From NCBI GenBank assembly GCA_950097015.1, contig CATNEN010000013.1, forward strand, positions 372,001 through 436,000: a stretch of DNA of 64,000 nt, read 5' to 3'. The stretch is from Macrostomum hystrix. Taxonomy: Eukaryota > Platyhelminthes > Macrostomidae. Positions within the stretch are counted from its first letter, which is position 1, and every line of letters begins with the position of its first letter. Positions 23,370 through 34,979 of this stretch are shown here, in pieces. A program made the position numbers and the translations under genes. The notes under the pieces were generated by a model. The model was given only the letters and a program-made list of their open reading frames with translations, made no database searches and was not told the origin of the DNA.

Positions 23370-25110
23370 AATTGGATCTGAGATTGTTGTCAGAGGAGTG
23401 AAAGGTTGGAGGCGTAGAAAATGACTTTTGAGGGGATATTGGAGAGATATCTGCATCTCGGCAGGTTCAAAGGGGGGTTTAACCAGCATGAAGGCGATGT
23501 CAGTGATAGCAGGGCTCTGTTTGGATCGCTCCTTCATTCCAGGAAATGGCGCGGTTTCAGAGCGGAGGGCTCATGCGGATGCTGACAGCGCACCTGGAAT
23601 CCCATGATGGATGGTGGATCGTGATTGATTGCGATTCCACTTGATTAACCTGTGTAGGCCGCAGACAAGCCTCTCCGCTACTTTACCACCTGGCAGGCCG
23701 TGTTTTCCTGCCTAGAACCAGCGGGTCAGCCTCCCACCAACTAAAATCCTTTCCTGTGAGACGACAGCCTTCCGATTGCGCGGATCCCGTCAACGCGGGG
23801 AAAATCCGGCGCCATTTTGATTGGACGGATTCCTGATCAAAAGGACCCGCAGTCAGATAGGTCGGCTATGACTGATTGATCGATCTCACACAGACTCGCT
23901 GCTGCCTCGCTTTAGATATTGCAACTCCTGCCCTGATCCTGCGCGCTTAGTTTAGAAGTACCAGAAGAGGCCGGGGTGTAAACACTAGTGTTTTTCCCCT
24001 TCCGTCTTTAAGAATCCTCCAGACGTTGGGCGACTCATTCCAATGGGATTATCTGTTGCCATAGTTCTTGACCTCTGTAGCACTCTCTGTTGCTGAGAGG
24101 GTCATCGAGAAGATCAAGGTCGAGACGAGGCAGAATTTAACGTGTTTTGAGAATTGAAACACTATCTTTATAGACTAGCGAATTTCTTAACGAGAAATTT
24201 CTACGTGCCTATTATAAGCTATAGGAGAGAGATAATACATTACTGAGCTGTCTTCATGCAGCTAGATCCATGACAAGCCGCTGCCGCGCCCCCACCCCTT
24301 TGTCGCCGGCACTGACTGACTGATCTGACGGACCATGACACTGTGTGCTCCTCTCATTGCTCAGAAGAACTCCGCAAATGCATTAAGGGGTCGGGGTGGG
24401 TGGGTGATTTTTTTTTTGCGCCATCGACCCTGTCTCCCTCGCTAACTTCACAAGACCCGAGGATAGATCATTCACAATGCGATTGCGCATATGTAACATG
24501 CTGCGCGACCAGTTTTGAGCAGTGGTCGAGATCGCTAGCGCTTTTAACAATGGCCGTCACAGAAAGGGGAAGGCAGCGGCAGCGGCGGCAGCAGCAGTGG
24601 CACAGTAGGTAGCTCTTTCTAAACCGCCTCTTGGATTGGGGCAAGCGAGCGAGGCGGTGCTAGTGTCGCGGCTTTAGGAAGGCTGCCCCACTGAGAGAGA
24701 GGACAGGGGGGCCATAAATCATTCAAACAGTCAGCCGCGATGCGTCAGTGCCCTGCCACAGCCAGCCGTGGGCCTTCACTCCCCTCCATTCCCCGGCCTG
24801 CCAAGCTGGAATGCAGAGTGTGGGAGCCGCTGCGATCGAGAGCGCATGACGGGGGGCAGATTTTGGTGCGAGGTTCAATAGGGTCGGTTGCTGCTGTCAC
24901 AATGTCTCCCAATGAGAACTTCCGCCCGGTCAGTTTCTCAACACAGGATATCGCGGCTTAAATATCCGACTGTCGGCGGAGAGAACCGCTCATCACTTTG
25001 AAACAGCTGACAATGAGAAACTGGGGCCAGAGCAGACGACTCGCACTTTTGCAAACAGAATACCTCAGCTGTAGCATTCATGGATTAAAGAGGCCGATAA
25101 GACAGCTGAA
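23370..25110. other. Intergenic region without supported gene
   Basis: Mixed composition with a CG-rich part around 24250-24900. Short ORFs at 24343-24612 and 24740-24961 have no recognisable similarity. It could hold regulatory sequence, but I see nothing specific. Confidence 0.5.
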
Positions 25111-25114
25111 AACG

Positions 25115-25720
25115 AATCACCGTGAGAATGCATCAGTGGATGATGAGTCAAGTCTGTGAGAATGCATCAGTGGATGATGAGTCAAGTCTGTGAGAATGCA
25201 TCAGTGGGTGATGAGTCAAGTCTGTGAGAATGCATCAGTGAATGATGAGTCAAGTCTGTGAGCATGCATCAGTGGATGATGAGTCAAGTCTGTGAGCATG
25301 CATCAGTGGATGATGAGTCAAGTCTGTGAGAATGCATCAGTGGATGATGAGTCAAGTCTGTGAGAATGCATCAGTGGATGATGAGTCAAGTCTGTGAGAA
25401 TGCATCAGTGGGTGATAAGTCAAGTCTGTGAGAATGCATCAGTGGATGATGAGTCAAGTCTGTGAGCATGCATCAGTGGATGATGAGTCAAGTCTGTGAG
25501 CATGCATCAGTGGATGATGAGTCAAGTCTGTGAGAATGCATCAGTGGATGATGAGTCAAGTCTGTGAGAATGCATCAGTGGATGATGAGTCAAGTCTGTG
25601 AGAATGCATCAGTGGATGATGAGTCAAGTCTGTGAGAATGCATCAGTGGGTGATGAGTCAAGTCTGTGAGAATGCATCAGTGGATGATGAGTCAAGTCTG
25701 TGAGAATGCATCAGTTGGCG
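25115..25720. repeat. 34-bp minisatellite carrying TGAGTCA in each unit
   Basis: About 17 copies, each containing GAATGCATCAGTGGATGATG followed by AGTCAAGTCTGT. A perfect AP-1 type motif TGAGTCA recurs every 34 bp, changed only where a unit reads GATAAGTCA. Confidence 0.95.
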
Positions 25721-27640
25721 AGTTTTATAAATGATGTTAAAGCCAGACTGTTTAGTTACGCCTTATGACCTTTCTAACATTATTTAGGATCCTATTACTC
25801 AATAGTCGAGTTACTAAGCTACTCTACGCCGATTGAGGCTAAAGATTTATCCCCCGATGCCAGACCTAGAGCTGTATGCTTCTGAGTTGTGAGTAGGCTG
25901 GCGAACTTATAAGTCCTCTGACTTTTAAGCGCGATAAATATTTAAGCACAGCAAGGCGGGGGAGATAAGCGGGGAGGACAGAATGCCTCGATAATGATAA
26001 CCCGCCAGTGGCCATCGAGACTCCAGACACCAAACTGTCCGGAAACGAGGTCCTTGTGCGCCTCGCTACTGAAGTCTTAGTTCTCTGCTGTGCACCTCTC
26101 AGACCTGTCTGTTAGCCGCATTTTGAAAGGCTTTGTGTAGTTTGTACCACTTTGTATTTACTTTGCTGATCCGTCTAAGACAGCACCAGACGGTGCGTCG
26201 CGTCTGGTGGCGTGTTTCGCAAGACAAACAGCCAGGCCCCTTCACCTACCTGAACATCTGGCCTAAAGCGACCCATTCAGACGGTGGGCCATGCGGTCTA
26301 GGCTGCATCTCTTGGAGGACAAGTGGGTTGTTTCTTCTCCCTTGAACAGGGAGAATTCCTGCCCCCCCCCCGCGCACACTCCAGAGACAGGTTTAGTGAT
26401 CTTCCGGGATAAGAATTTTAGGCATTGCGCTGTAGCTGTCAAAACTGTCAGACGGGATTTGACGCGGGGCCCCATCAAAATTTTGGAGCGGACTGGATGG
26501 CGGTGGGGTAGGGGAGGGGAAGGGTCGCTGCGAAGGAAAATCGCCTGTTTGTTCTTTTTATAAAACTTTTCGATTTTAGAAATTTCATTTGAACGGTAAT
26601 TCTGAATGTCTCCCAAAATAGGGAGCAAACTGGTGGGCCAAGTATTGTGCAATTATGGGTTAATGCGCCAAGCCGTGTGGGTCGGGCATGGACTGGCTTA
26701 GGCCCGGCAATAATTAATCAAAAGCAGCAGCATGGCAGGCACTGAACACAAAAAGTAGTTTTTTTGGCCACCGACGCAACACAGGCGGCCTGAGACCAGA
26801 AGAGCGTGAGTCCGGTCCATGGGCGCAGAGACGGTAGACCGCAGAGGGACCACCATAAGTAATGAATGCACCGCTGCACCGCTGACTCACTGTCAGCCAA
26901 GCGAGTAACAGCACGGCGTTTGCCCCCACCCTCAACCGCCCACAACCTCGGCAGTCGTGACAGCTGCGCCCATTTGTCACTTCAAGACTCTCTCCGACCT
27001 CCTTCAGCTGGATTGCATCGCCAGCAATCGCCAGCACCTAGATATTAATTTGAACCTGTGTGTATACACTAGCATGTAATAGGTTTGTGACATGGCTGAG
27101 GAAATCTGAGAACACCTGGGCTGGGGGACATCGCTTCCGGCGTTGGACCCTGAAAGACAACTCCGCGGCGACTAGCGGATGACTGCCGTTGTTCATGCCG
27201 CATTGCCAACAGTTTGTCCAGGGCTTGAAGCACCGCTCTGTTGCAGGCCTTCAAAACAAATGGAGAGAGGCTCCAAATATTCTCCCCCCCAAGGAGGGGG
27301 TTGGCTCGCGACACCCGGCCAGCCAATGAGACGCCGAGCTGGTTTTTTAGACAGGCCGAGTAAAATATGGCCCCCCAGCGAAGCCGGCAAGACTGACAGG
27401 ACTTGCACAGATAGGCAGACACTGACATGGAGGGCAGCCCCATTGGCTAGCGACTAATGCCATTCAGACAGCCAAGGCCCGCATGCGACCGGCCTGTTTG
27501 GGCCTGAGTTTAAAAACACCGCCGGAAGGTTCTGATTCAGCCTCTTTAATTCTTCTTAACTCTCGGCTAGGTTGGTTGGCTGGTGCTTTGTTCAACTAGC
27601 CAATTTTGCATTGCTCAGCAGTTCTGAGCAAGCCAACAAA
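25721..27640. other. Upstream region of the Frizzled gene
   Basis: No gene supported. Two C- or G-homopolymer patches at about 26363 and 27285. The segment 27480-27640 is the presumed core promoter and leader; a TTTAAAAA motif near 27510 could act as a TATA element but this is weak. Confidence 0.45.
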
Positions 27641-30050
27641 ATGCCTCCGCCGCCGCCGCTGCTGCTGCTGCTGCTGCTGCCACTGCAGGCTGTGATCTCA
27701 GCTAGTCCGGGCTTGCACAAGTGCGAGCACATCAGTGTCGAGCTCTGCCAGGGTATCGGCTACAACCTGACCACCAAGTCCATGAACCTGGCCGGTCACA
27801 ATGACCAGAGGGACGCCGAGATGATGCTGACGACCTTCTCGCCCCTCATCCAGTACCAGTGCTCGCGCAGCCTGAAATTCTTCCTTTGCTCCGTGCTGAC
27901 GCCGATGTGCGACCCGAAATGGCCCAAGCCGATCGGGCCCTGCCGGCCGCTCTGCGAACGGGTTCGCAGCCGCTGCTACCCTGTGCTCAGAGAGTTCGGC
28001 TTCGACTGGCCAGACTTCCTCAACTGCTCAAAATTCCCGGAGAGCAACGACCGCGGCGATCATATGTGCATGGAGGGCAGCCCAGCCAGAGAGGCTGTCG
28101 ATAGCCAGCAGGTGCAGCCGGCGCCGCCGACAGCCAAGGCAGCTCCGGCCAACTTCTGGGCGGCCTTGGACGAATGGCGTCGGACCGTGGCCACCCGGGC
28201 CTACAGGCCGGGCTGCGACCACATGCGCAACAGGCGGCAGTACCTGTACCTCAACCACACCGGCGAGTGCGCGCTTCTCTGCCACGGCGAGGACCTGTTC
28301 ACCACTGACGACCGACGCCTGGCCGAGCTGTGGTCCGGCATCCTGGCTGGAATCTGTGCGCTCAGTTCGTTGGCCACCGTGCTGACTTTCCTGATTGATC
28401 GGCGCAGATTCTGCTACCCGGTGCGGCCAGTGCTGTTCATGTCCGCCAGCTATCTCTGCTACAGCGCCGCCTTCTTCGTCCGCCTCCTGGCTGGCCGCGA
28501 AGCCGCCGCCTGCGACCGGGATCCGGCTAGCGGCCGCCTGGTGCTGATCCGGCACGGCCTCGACAACACGAACTGCGCCGTGGTCTTCCTGCTGCAGTAC
28601 TTCTTCAGCACCGCCGCCAACGCCTGGTACGTAGTCCTGGTGTTCACCTGGCTGCTGCAGGCTGGCTGGAAGTGGAGCCCGGAGGCTGTGGCTCGTCGCT
28701 CCTGCTATTTCCACCTGCCCGCCTGGCTGCTGCCGGTGGCGCTAACAGTTTGCGTTCTTATTGTACGCCGGGTGGAGGCCGACGAACTGCTGGGCATGTG
28801 CGGCGTCGGCGGCCAAACCTCAGGCGACACCCTGCTGCTGTTCGTGGCCCTGCCGCAGGCCGCCTTCCTAGCCCTGGCTGTCGTCTGCTTGGCGGCCGGC
28901 TTCGTCGCAATGTCCCGAGTGCGCCGGCAGGCCCGCTCCGACGGACGCAAGACCGGCCGGTTCGACGTTCTGATGGGCAAGATCGGTCTGTTCTCGGCCC
29001 TGTACGTGGCGCCCACCGCCTGCCTGGCTGGGCTCAATCTGTACGAGCTGACGCAGCGCGACCTGTGGCATGTGCCCGGGAGTCCATATCGGTGAGTAAT
29101 GGCCTCTCCTTCCTCTCCGCACTCCGCTAGCTTTCAAAAGCTCGGCATTTTTTGGGTCGGCAAGCTCGTCTAGCTAACACGCTGGCCAACAAGAAAATCT
29201 AAAATGAGACAGGGGGAAATGAGACTGGGGGAGAAATGAGACAGGGGAGAAATGAGACTGGGGGAGAAATGAGACAGGGGAGAAATGAGACTGGGGGAGA
29301 AATGAGACTGGGGAGAAATGAGACTGGGGGAGAAATGAGACTGGGGAGAAATGAGACTGGGGGAGAAATGAGACTGGGGAGAAATGAGACTGGGGAGAAA
29401 TGAGACAGGATGGAAATGAGATAGGATGGAAATGAGACAGGGGAGAATTGAGACAGGGAGAGATGAGACAGTGAGTTTAAAAATGCCTCCGCTGGGTATG
29501 TTCATTTTTTTAGTCTTTTCAATGCGAATAGTTTTTTACTTAAAAAAAGCGAGAGGAGAGGCAGGTAAATTGGTGAGCAACCCCTTCTCACTCGCGCAGG
29601 CCCAACGCCGCCGTGTTCCTCATCCGGGTGTTCGCCAGTTTGGCCATCGGCCTGACCACAGTCCTGTGGATCGTCGGCGGCAAGACCCTGCGCTCCTGGC
29701 GGAGATTCTTTTCGCCTGGAGGTCGCGGACGCGGCGGCCGACCAGCCGACGATGGCGACACACCGACTGGCTCGCGGCTGCACTGCAAGCAAGCTCCGGC
29801 TGGGACTCACCTGCCTATGCAGTGCCACCACCTGCCGCAGACTCTTCTGCATCATCAGCATCAGCAGCAACAGCAGCAGCAGTTCCTCTTAGCCTCGTCG
29901 CCCCAGCTGCCTCCGCACGCCTCCAACTTGGCCTGGCTGAAGCAGCAGCCTGGCGGCAATGGCGGCGCCGGTTCGACAACGGTTGCCATGGCAACCCCGA
30001 TTACTGCTAGATTTCCTGGAACTCACGGATTAAATTCGGCGTGTCTGTAA
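27641..30050 (+). CDS. Frizzled family Wnt receptor, FZD4-type
   Basis: Two exons (27641..29091, 29600..30050) give 633 aa. The ATG begins MPPPPPLLLL, a leucine-rich signal peptide. The Wnt-binding cysteine-rich domain spans about 28-143 with all ten Cys (28, 36, 74, 83, 90, 101, 105, 112, 129, 143). Its LTTFSPLIQY, FFLCSV and FGFDWPDFLNCSKFP segments match FZD4 best among those I recall. A linker of about 70 residues leads to seven membrane segments. The intron (GTGAGT ... GCGCAG, phase 2) falls just before TM7. After TM7 the Dishevelled-binding motif KTLRSW (512-517) is intact. The tail carries HHQHQQQQQQQ and ends NSACL, without the PDZ-binding ETVV terminus of vertebrate FZD4. The coding sequence is notably GC-rich. 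Expected function: plasma-membrane receptor for Wnt or related ligands. Confidence 0.96.
29200..29470. repeat. 17/18-bp minisatellite in the Frizzled intron
   Basis: Copies of GGGGAGAAATGAGACTG and GGGGGAGAAATGAGACAG. It makes up half of the 508-bp intron. Confidence 0.93.
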
Positions 30051-30700
30051 AGAAAGAAGTGAGTTCCCCAATTTTCCATAAAATTTTAACAGGACTTCGC
30101 AGGGTGAGGAAAATGCAAGGAGCGAATGCAGTTGGCACAAATGACCAAGACTTTTGCTGTGGGCACAAAGTTTCTTGCCTGCTTGAGTGGCAGCTCAGAT
30201 TAACGAATCAGTTATCTAAATGCATTATTATAAATTCTTAGTAGATAAACTATTTGAGCAGATTTTTGTTCTCAAATTGCACGTAGAGCCTAGTACGGCT
30301 GAGAATCTATTAGGCATAGTTTGAGTAGTCACCTGCCAATCAATGGTCAGAGATTTCTTTGGCTTCGCTTAGCTGGGGTTGCTGTTCAGAGACTTCTGTG
30401 GCCAAAAATTGGCTGCTCTTATCGGTTCGAGCCAACGTCTCTACAATCTGTTATCGACATGTGCGCCAACATTTTGGCTAGTTATTGACCTGTAAAGCGT
30501 GACCAGCCGATACAGTTTGAGTCTGTCTGCTTCGATTTTGAGAATACTGAGATTTAATTTTGAGGTTTTATGTCAGGACGTGTGTTCTGTCATGTATATG
30601 ATCCCATAACATGTGGCTGCCCATTTGCAGTCGATATTTTAAGTGTAGTCGAAGTACTTGCACTTAATTAACACTTGATAGCAAGCACATCTCAAAGCTT
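30051..30700. other. Downstream region of Frizzled
   Basis: Presumed 3' UTR and spacer; no clear AATAAA seen and no other feature. Confidence 0.45.
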
Positions 30701-31547
30701 ATAGATCCAGTGGTGTCTTTGTTATGCAAACAATAGCACCATGATGTCAGAGCTTATAGTTCAAGTGGGGTCTTTGTTATGCAAACAATGCACCTTGATG
30801 TCAGAGCTTATAGTTCAAGTGGGGTCTTTGTTATGCAAACAATAGCACCTTGATGTCAGAGCTTATAGTTCAAGTGGGGTCTTTGTTATGCAAACAATGC
30901 ACCTTGATGTCAGAGCTTATAGTTCAAGTGGGGTCTTTGTTATACAAACAATGCACCTTGATGTCAGAGCTTATAGTTCAAGTGGGGTCTTTGTTATGCA
31001 AACAATGCACCTTGATGTCAGAGCTTATAGTTCAAGTGGGGTCTTTGTTATGCAAACAATGCACCTTGATGTCAGAGCTTATAGTTCAAGTGGGGTCTTT
31101 GTTATGCAAACAATAGCACCTTGATGTCAGAGCTTATAGTTCAAGTGGGGTCTTTGTTATGCAAACAATAGCACCTTGATGTCAGAGCTTATAGTTCAAG
31201 TGGGGTCTTTGTTATGCAAACAATGCACCTTGATGTCAGAGCTTATAGTTCAAGTGGGGTCTTTGTTATACAAACAATGCACCTTGATGTCAGAGCTTAT
31301 AGTTCAAGTGGGGTCTTTGTTATGCAAACAATGCACCTTGATGTCAGAGCTTATAGTTCAAGTGGTGTCTTTGTTATGCAAACAATGCACCTTGATGTCA
31401 GAGCTTATAGTTCAAGTGGGGTCTTTGTTATGCAAACAATAGCACCTTGATGTCAGAGCTTATAGTTCAAGTGGGGTCTTTGTTATGCAAACAATAGCAC
31501 CTTGATGTCAGAGCTTATAGTTCAAGTGGGGTCTTTGTTATGCAAAC
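30700..31547. repeat. 54/55-bp minisatellite with SOX-octamer-like motif
   Basis: About 16 units. Each contains CTTTGTTATGCAAACAATG, a SOX-like plus octamer-like sequence, and TGATGTCAGAGCTTATAG. Two units read TTATACAAAC. The blocks starting at 30850 and 31176 repeat the same variant order, so six-unit blocks (about 326 bp) have been duplicated. Confidence 0.96.
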
Positions 31548-32200
31548 CGTAGCCAGTTTCATGGTTATGTTTGTTACTAAAATTTTAATGCAAAATTTGA
31601 AACAACTAATTTGCTTTTCAGAATCCGAACAGCTGCAATTTTACCTGAGGTTCTGGAGTTGCCGTGCCGTCAAGGCTAGTTCCGGTTCTGGAGCCCCATT
31701 GGTGAACTGAATTTGCTTTGTGATAATGCAGAGCTGTCTTACATTTTCTCTTTAGTTGTTTATTAAGAAAACACTCGAAGAACTAAAACACTGCATGTTC
31801 AGTTAAACCTGGAATTGATAGAGCTTAAACAATTCTTATTGCGAGTAGTTAAATTCGCGTTACAATACATAAATAAGGCATACCATTTTTAATTAAACTT
31901 CATTTGCTTTTGTAAAAAAATCTAGGTTTTTTTCACTCATGCTCACGAGCTTATTACCTTCTGTTGTAGTTCTTATGAAACGCCTCCCCCGAAAATGAAA
32001 ATTTCTGTCCATTTTTTAATTAAAAAAAGCTTAAATATATTGCCTTGAATTCGGCAAAACATATGCAAACAGATAAACCTAATGACCGGAGACAAGAAAT
32101 TGACTCACAAGCTGATGAAAACTCAGTAGCTTGGACCATAGACGATTGAAAAACTTGTATTTAAAAGGAATGAGGATATTTATTCAAAGGGTTGACTAAA
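31548..32200. other. AT-rich spacer
   Basis: No gene or repeat seen. Confidence 0.5.
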
Positions 32201-32203
32201 AAG

Positions 32204-34245
32204 GACAGGTTGATCCAAAGGACAGGCTGATCCAAAGGACAGGTTGATCCAAAGGACAGGTTGGTCCAAAGGACAGGCTGATCCAAAGGACAGGCTGATC
32301 CAAAGGACAGGTTGATCCAAAGGACAGGTTGATCCAAAGGACAGGCTGATCCAAAGGACAGGTTGATTCAAAGGACAGGCTGATTCAAAGGACAGGTTGA
32401 TTCAAAGGACAGGCTGATCCAAAGGACAGGCTGATCCAAAGGACAGGTTGATCCAAAGGACAGGCTGATCCAAAGGACAGGTTGATCCAAAGGACAGGTT
32501 GATCCAAAGGACAGGCTGATCCAAAGGACAGGTTGATTCAAAGGACAGGCTGATTCAAAGGACAGGTTGATTCAAAGGACAGGCTGATCCAAAGGACAGG
32601 CTGATCCAAAGGACAGGCTGATCCAAAGGACAGGCTGATCCAAAGGGCAGGCTGATCCAAAGGACAGGCTGATCCAAAGGACAGGCTGATCCAAAGGACA
32701 GGTTGATCCAAAGGACAGGCTGATTCAAAGGACAGGCTGATCCAAAGGACAGGCTGATCCAAAGGACAGGCTGATCCAAAGGACAGGTTGATCCAAAGGA
32801 CAGGCTGATCCAAAGGACAGGCTGATCCAAAGGGCAGGCTGATCCAAAGGACAGGCTGATCCAAAGGACAGGCTGATCCAAAGGACAGGTTGATCCAAAG
32901 GACAGGCTGATCCAAAGGACAGGCTGATCCAAAGGACAGGCTGACCCAAAGGACAAGCTGATCCAAAGGACAGGTTGGTCCAAAGGACAGGCTGATCCAA
33001 AGGACAGGTTGATCCAAAGGACAGGTTGATCCAAAGGACAGGCTGATCCAAAGGACAGGTTGATTCAAAGGACAGGCTGATTCAAAGGACAGGTTGATTC
33101 AAAGGACAGGCTGATCCAAAGGACAGGCTGATCCAAAGGACAGGTTGATCCAAAGGACAGGCTGATCCAAAGGACAGGTTGATCCAAAGGACAGGTTGAT
33201 CCAAAGGACAGGCTGATCCAAAGGACAGGTTGATTCAAAGGACAGGCTGATTCAAAGGACAGGTTGATTCAAAGGACAGGCTGATCCAAAGGACAGGCTG
33301 ATCCAAAGGACAGGCTGATCCAAAGGACAGGCTGATCCAAAGGGCAGGCTGATCCAAAGGACAGGCTGATCCAAAGGACAGGCTGATCCAAAGGACAGGT
33401 TGATCCAAAGGACAGGCTGATTCAAAGGACAGGCTGATCCAAAGGACAGGCTGATCCAAAGGACAGGCTGATCCAAAGGACAGGTTGATCCAAAGGACAG
33501 GCTGATCCAAAGGACAGGCTGATCCAAAGGGCAGGCTGATCCAAAGGACAGGCTGATCCAAAGGACAGGCTGATCCAAAGGACAGGTTGATCCAAAGGAC
33601 AGGCTGATCCAAAGGACAGGCTGATCCAAAGGACAGGCTGACCCAAAGGACAAGCTGATCCAAAGGACAGGTTGGTCCAAAGGACAGGCTGATCCAAAGG
33701 ACAGGTTGATCCAAAGGACAGGTTGATCCAAAGGACAGGCTGATCCAAAGGACAGGTTGGTCCAAAGGACAGGTTGGTCCAAAGGACAGGCTGATCCAAA
33801 GGACAGGCTGATCCAAAGGACAGGTTGATCCAAAGGACAGGCTGATCCAAAGGACAGGTTGGTCCAAAGGACAGGCTGATCCAAAGGACAGGCTGATCCA
33901 AAGGACAGGTTGATCCAAAGGACAGGCTGATCCAAAGGACAGGCTGATCCAAAGGACAGGCTGATCCAAAGGACAGGTTGATCCAAAGGACAGGTTGATC
34001 CAAAGGACAGGTTGATCCAAAGGACAGGCTGATCCAAAGGACAGGTTGATCCAAAGGACAGGCTGATCCAAAGGACAGGTTGATCCAAAGGACAGGTTGA
34101 TCCAAAGGACAGGCTGATCCAAAGGACAGGCTGATCCAAAGGACAGGTTGATCCAAAGGACAGGCTGATCCAAAGGACAGGCTGATCCAAAGGACAGGCT
34201 GATCAAAAGGACAGGTTGATCCAAAGGACATTTTGATCCAAAGCT
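32204..34245. repeat. 17-bp minisatellite, about 120 copies, with 697-bp higher-order repeat
   Basis: Unit GATCCAAAGGACAGGCT with GCT/GTT and TCC/TTC variants. All three minus-strand frames stay open because 3 x 17 bp contains no stop. The block ending near 32538 reappears ending near 33235, 697 bp (41 units) apart, with the same variant order. Confidence 0.97.
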
Positions 34246-34249
34246 CCAG

Positions 34250-34975
34250 TCACGCCGCTTGAAGATAAAGCCAATGCAGATAGTGCTGCCCCAGTTCGCT
34301 AGCTAAAGCATGCAGGTTTAACAACTGCACCAGCTATTGAGTGAGTGGACGGTTGACACATCTGGGGGTCTGGCAGTTAGCTGGGACCCAGGCAAAAGGC
34401 TTATCTATTCCGCATCGCTTCTAAAAGTAGGGTTGGCTTGGGACGGCGGTGGGAAATCGGCGGGGACGCATTGCAAACAATCTCAGACTCCGCCTCATCC
34501 CAATATCAGTTCTTGACTTACTGCCAAGTCAGGGAGCCTAACACAAGAGCATTTGGGTAACCCGCTGTGATGGACAGGACCCCTATGCTTCGCTAGTATT
34601 TGCTGTTGGTTGGTGGGTTGCTGCTGCTGCTGCTGCATGCGACTTGACGTGTGTGTGTGTGCGTATGTGTGTCCGGCTTTCGTATCGGGTCCGGTATGGA
34701 CTGAGTGAGGGTTGTGGTTGAATACACACGCAAACACAGTGTAGACGAGAGGTCTCTACCATCTGCGCCCTGGGTGAGGCCGAGAGCGAGTAAAGACGCC
34801 ACTTGTAAAGCAAGCAAAACGCGGACAAGCTAGCCAACTAGAGTTAGCTATAAGGCCTCTTTAAATGCTTCTTCTGCAGAAGACAGAAGACAGAAGGAAC
34901 TGTATCTAGCTTTGGATCACCAATGCTTCAAACAATTCAATACTCATTTCAGGCTGTAACTGTAGAGTTTGCACA
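34250..34975. other. Spacer with CTG and GT microsatellites
   Basis: Contains a (CTG)n run near 34620-34636 and a GTGTGTGTGTGCGTATGTGT tract near 34650. No gene supported. Confidence 0.55.
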
Positions 34976-34979
34976 ACCG

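Noticed and set aside
22047-23537. Minus-strand ORF of 496 codons and plus-strand ORF of 383 codons
   Set aside because: Both arise from a stop-free 33-bp tandem unit whose length is a multiple of three; open on both strands and without codon structure.
32538-34231. Long ORFs in all three minus frames
   Set aside because: 17-bp units repeat every 51 nt without a stop, giving the same peptide in all frames, which shows the openness is a repeat property.
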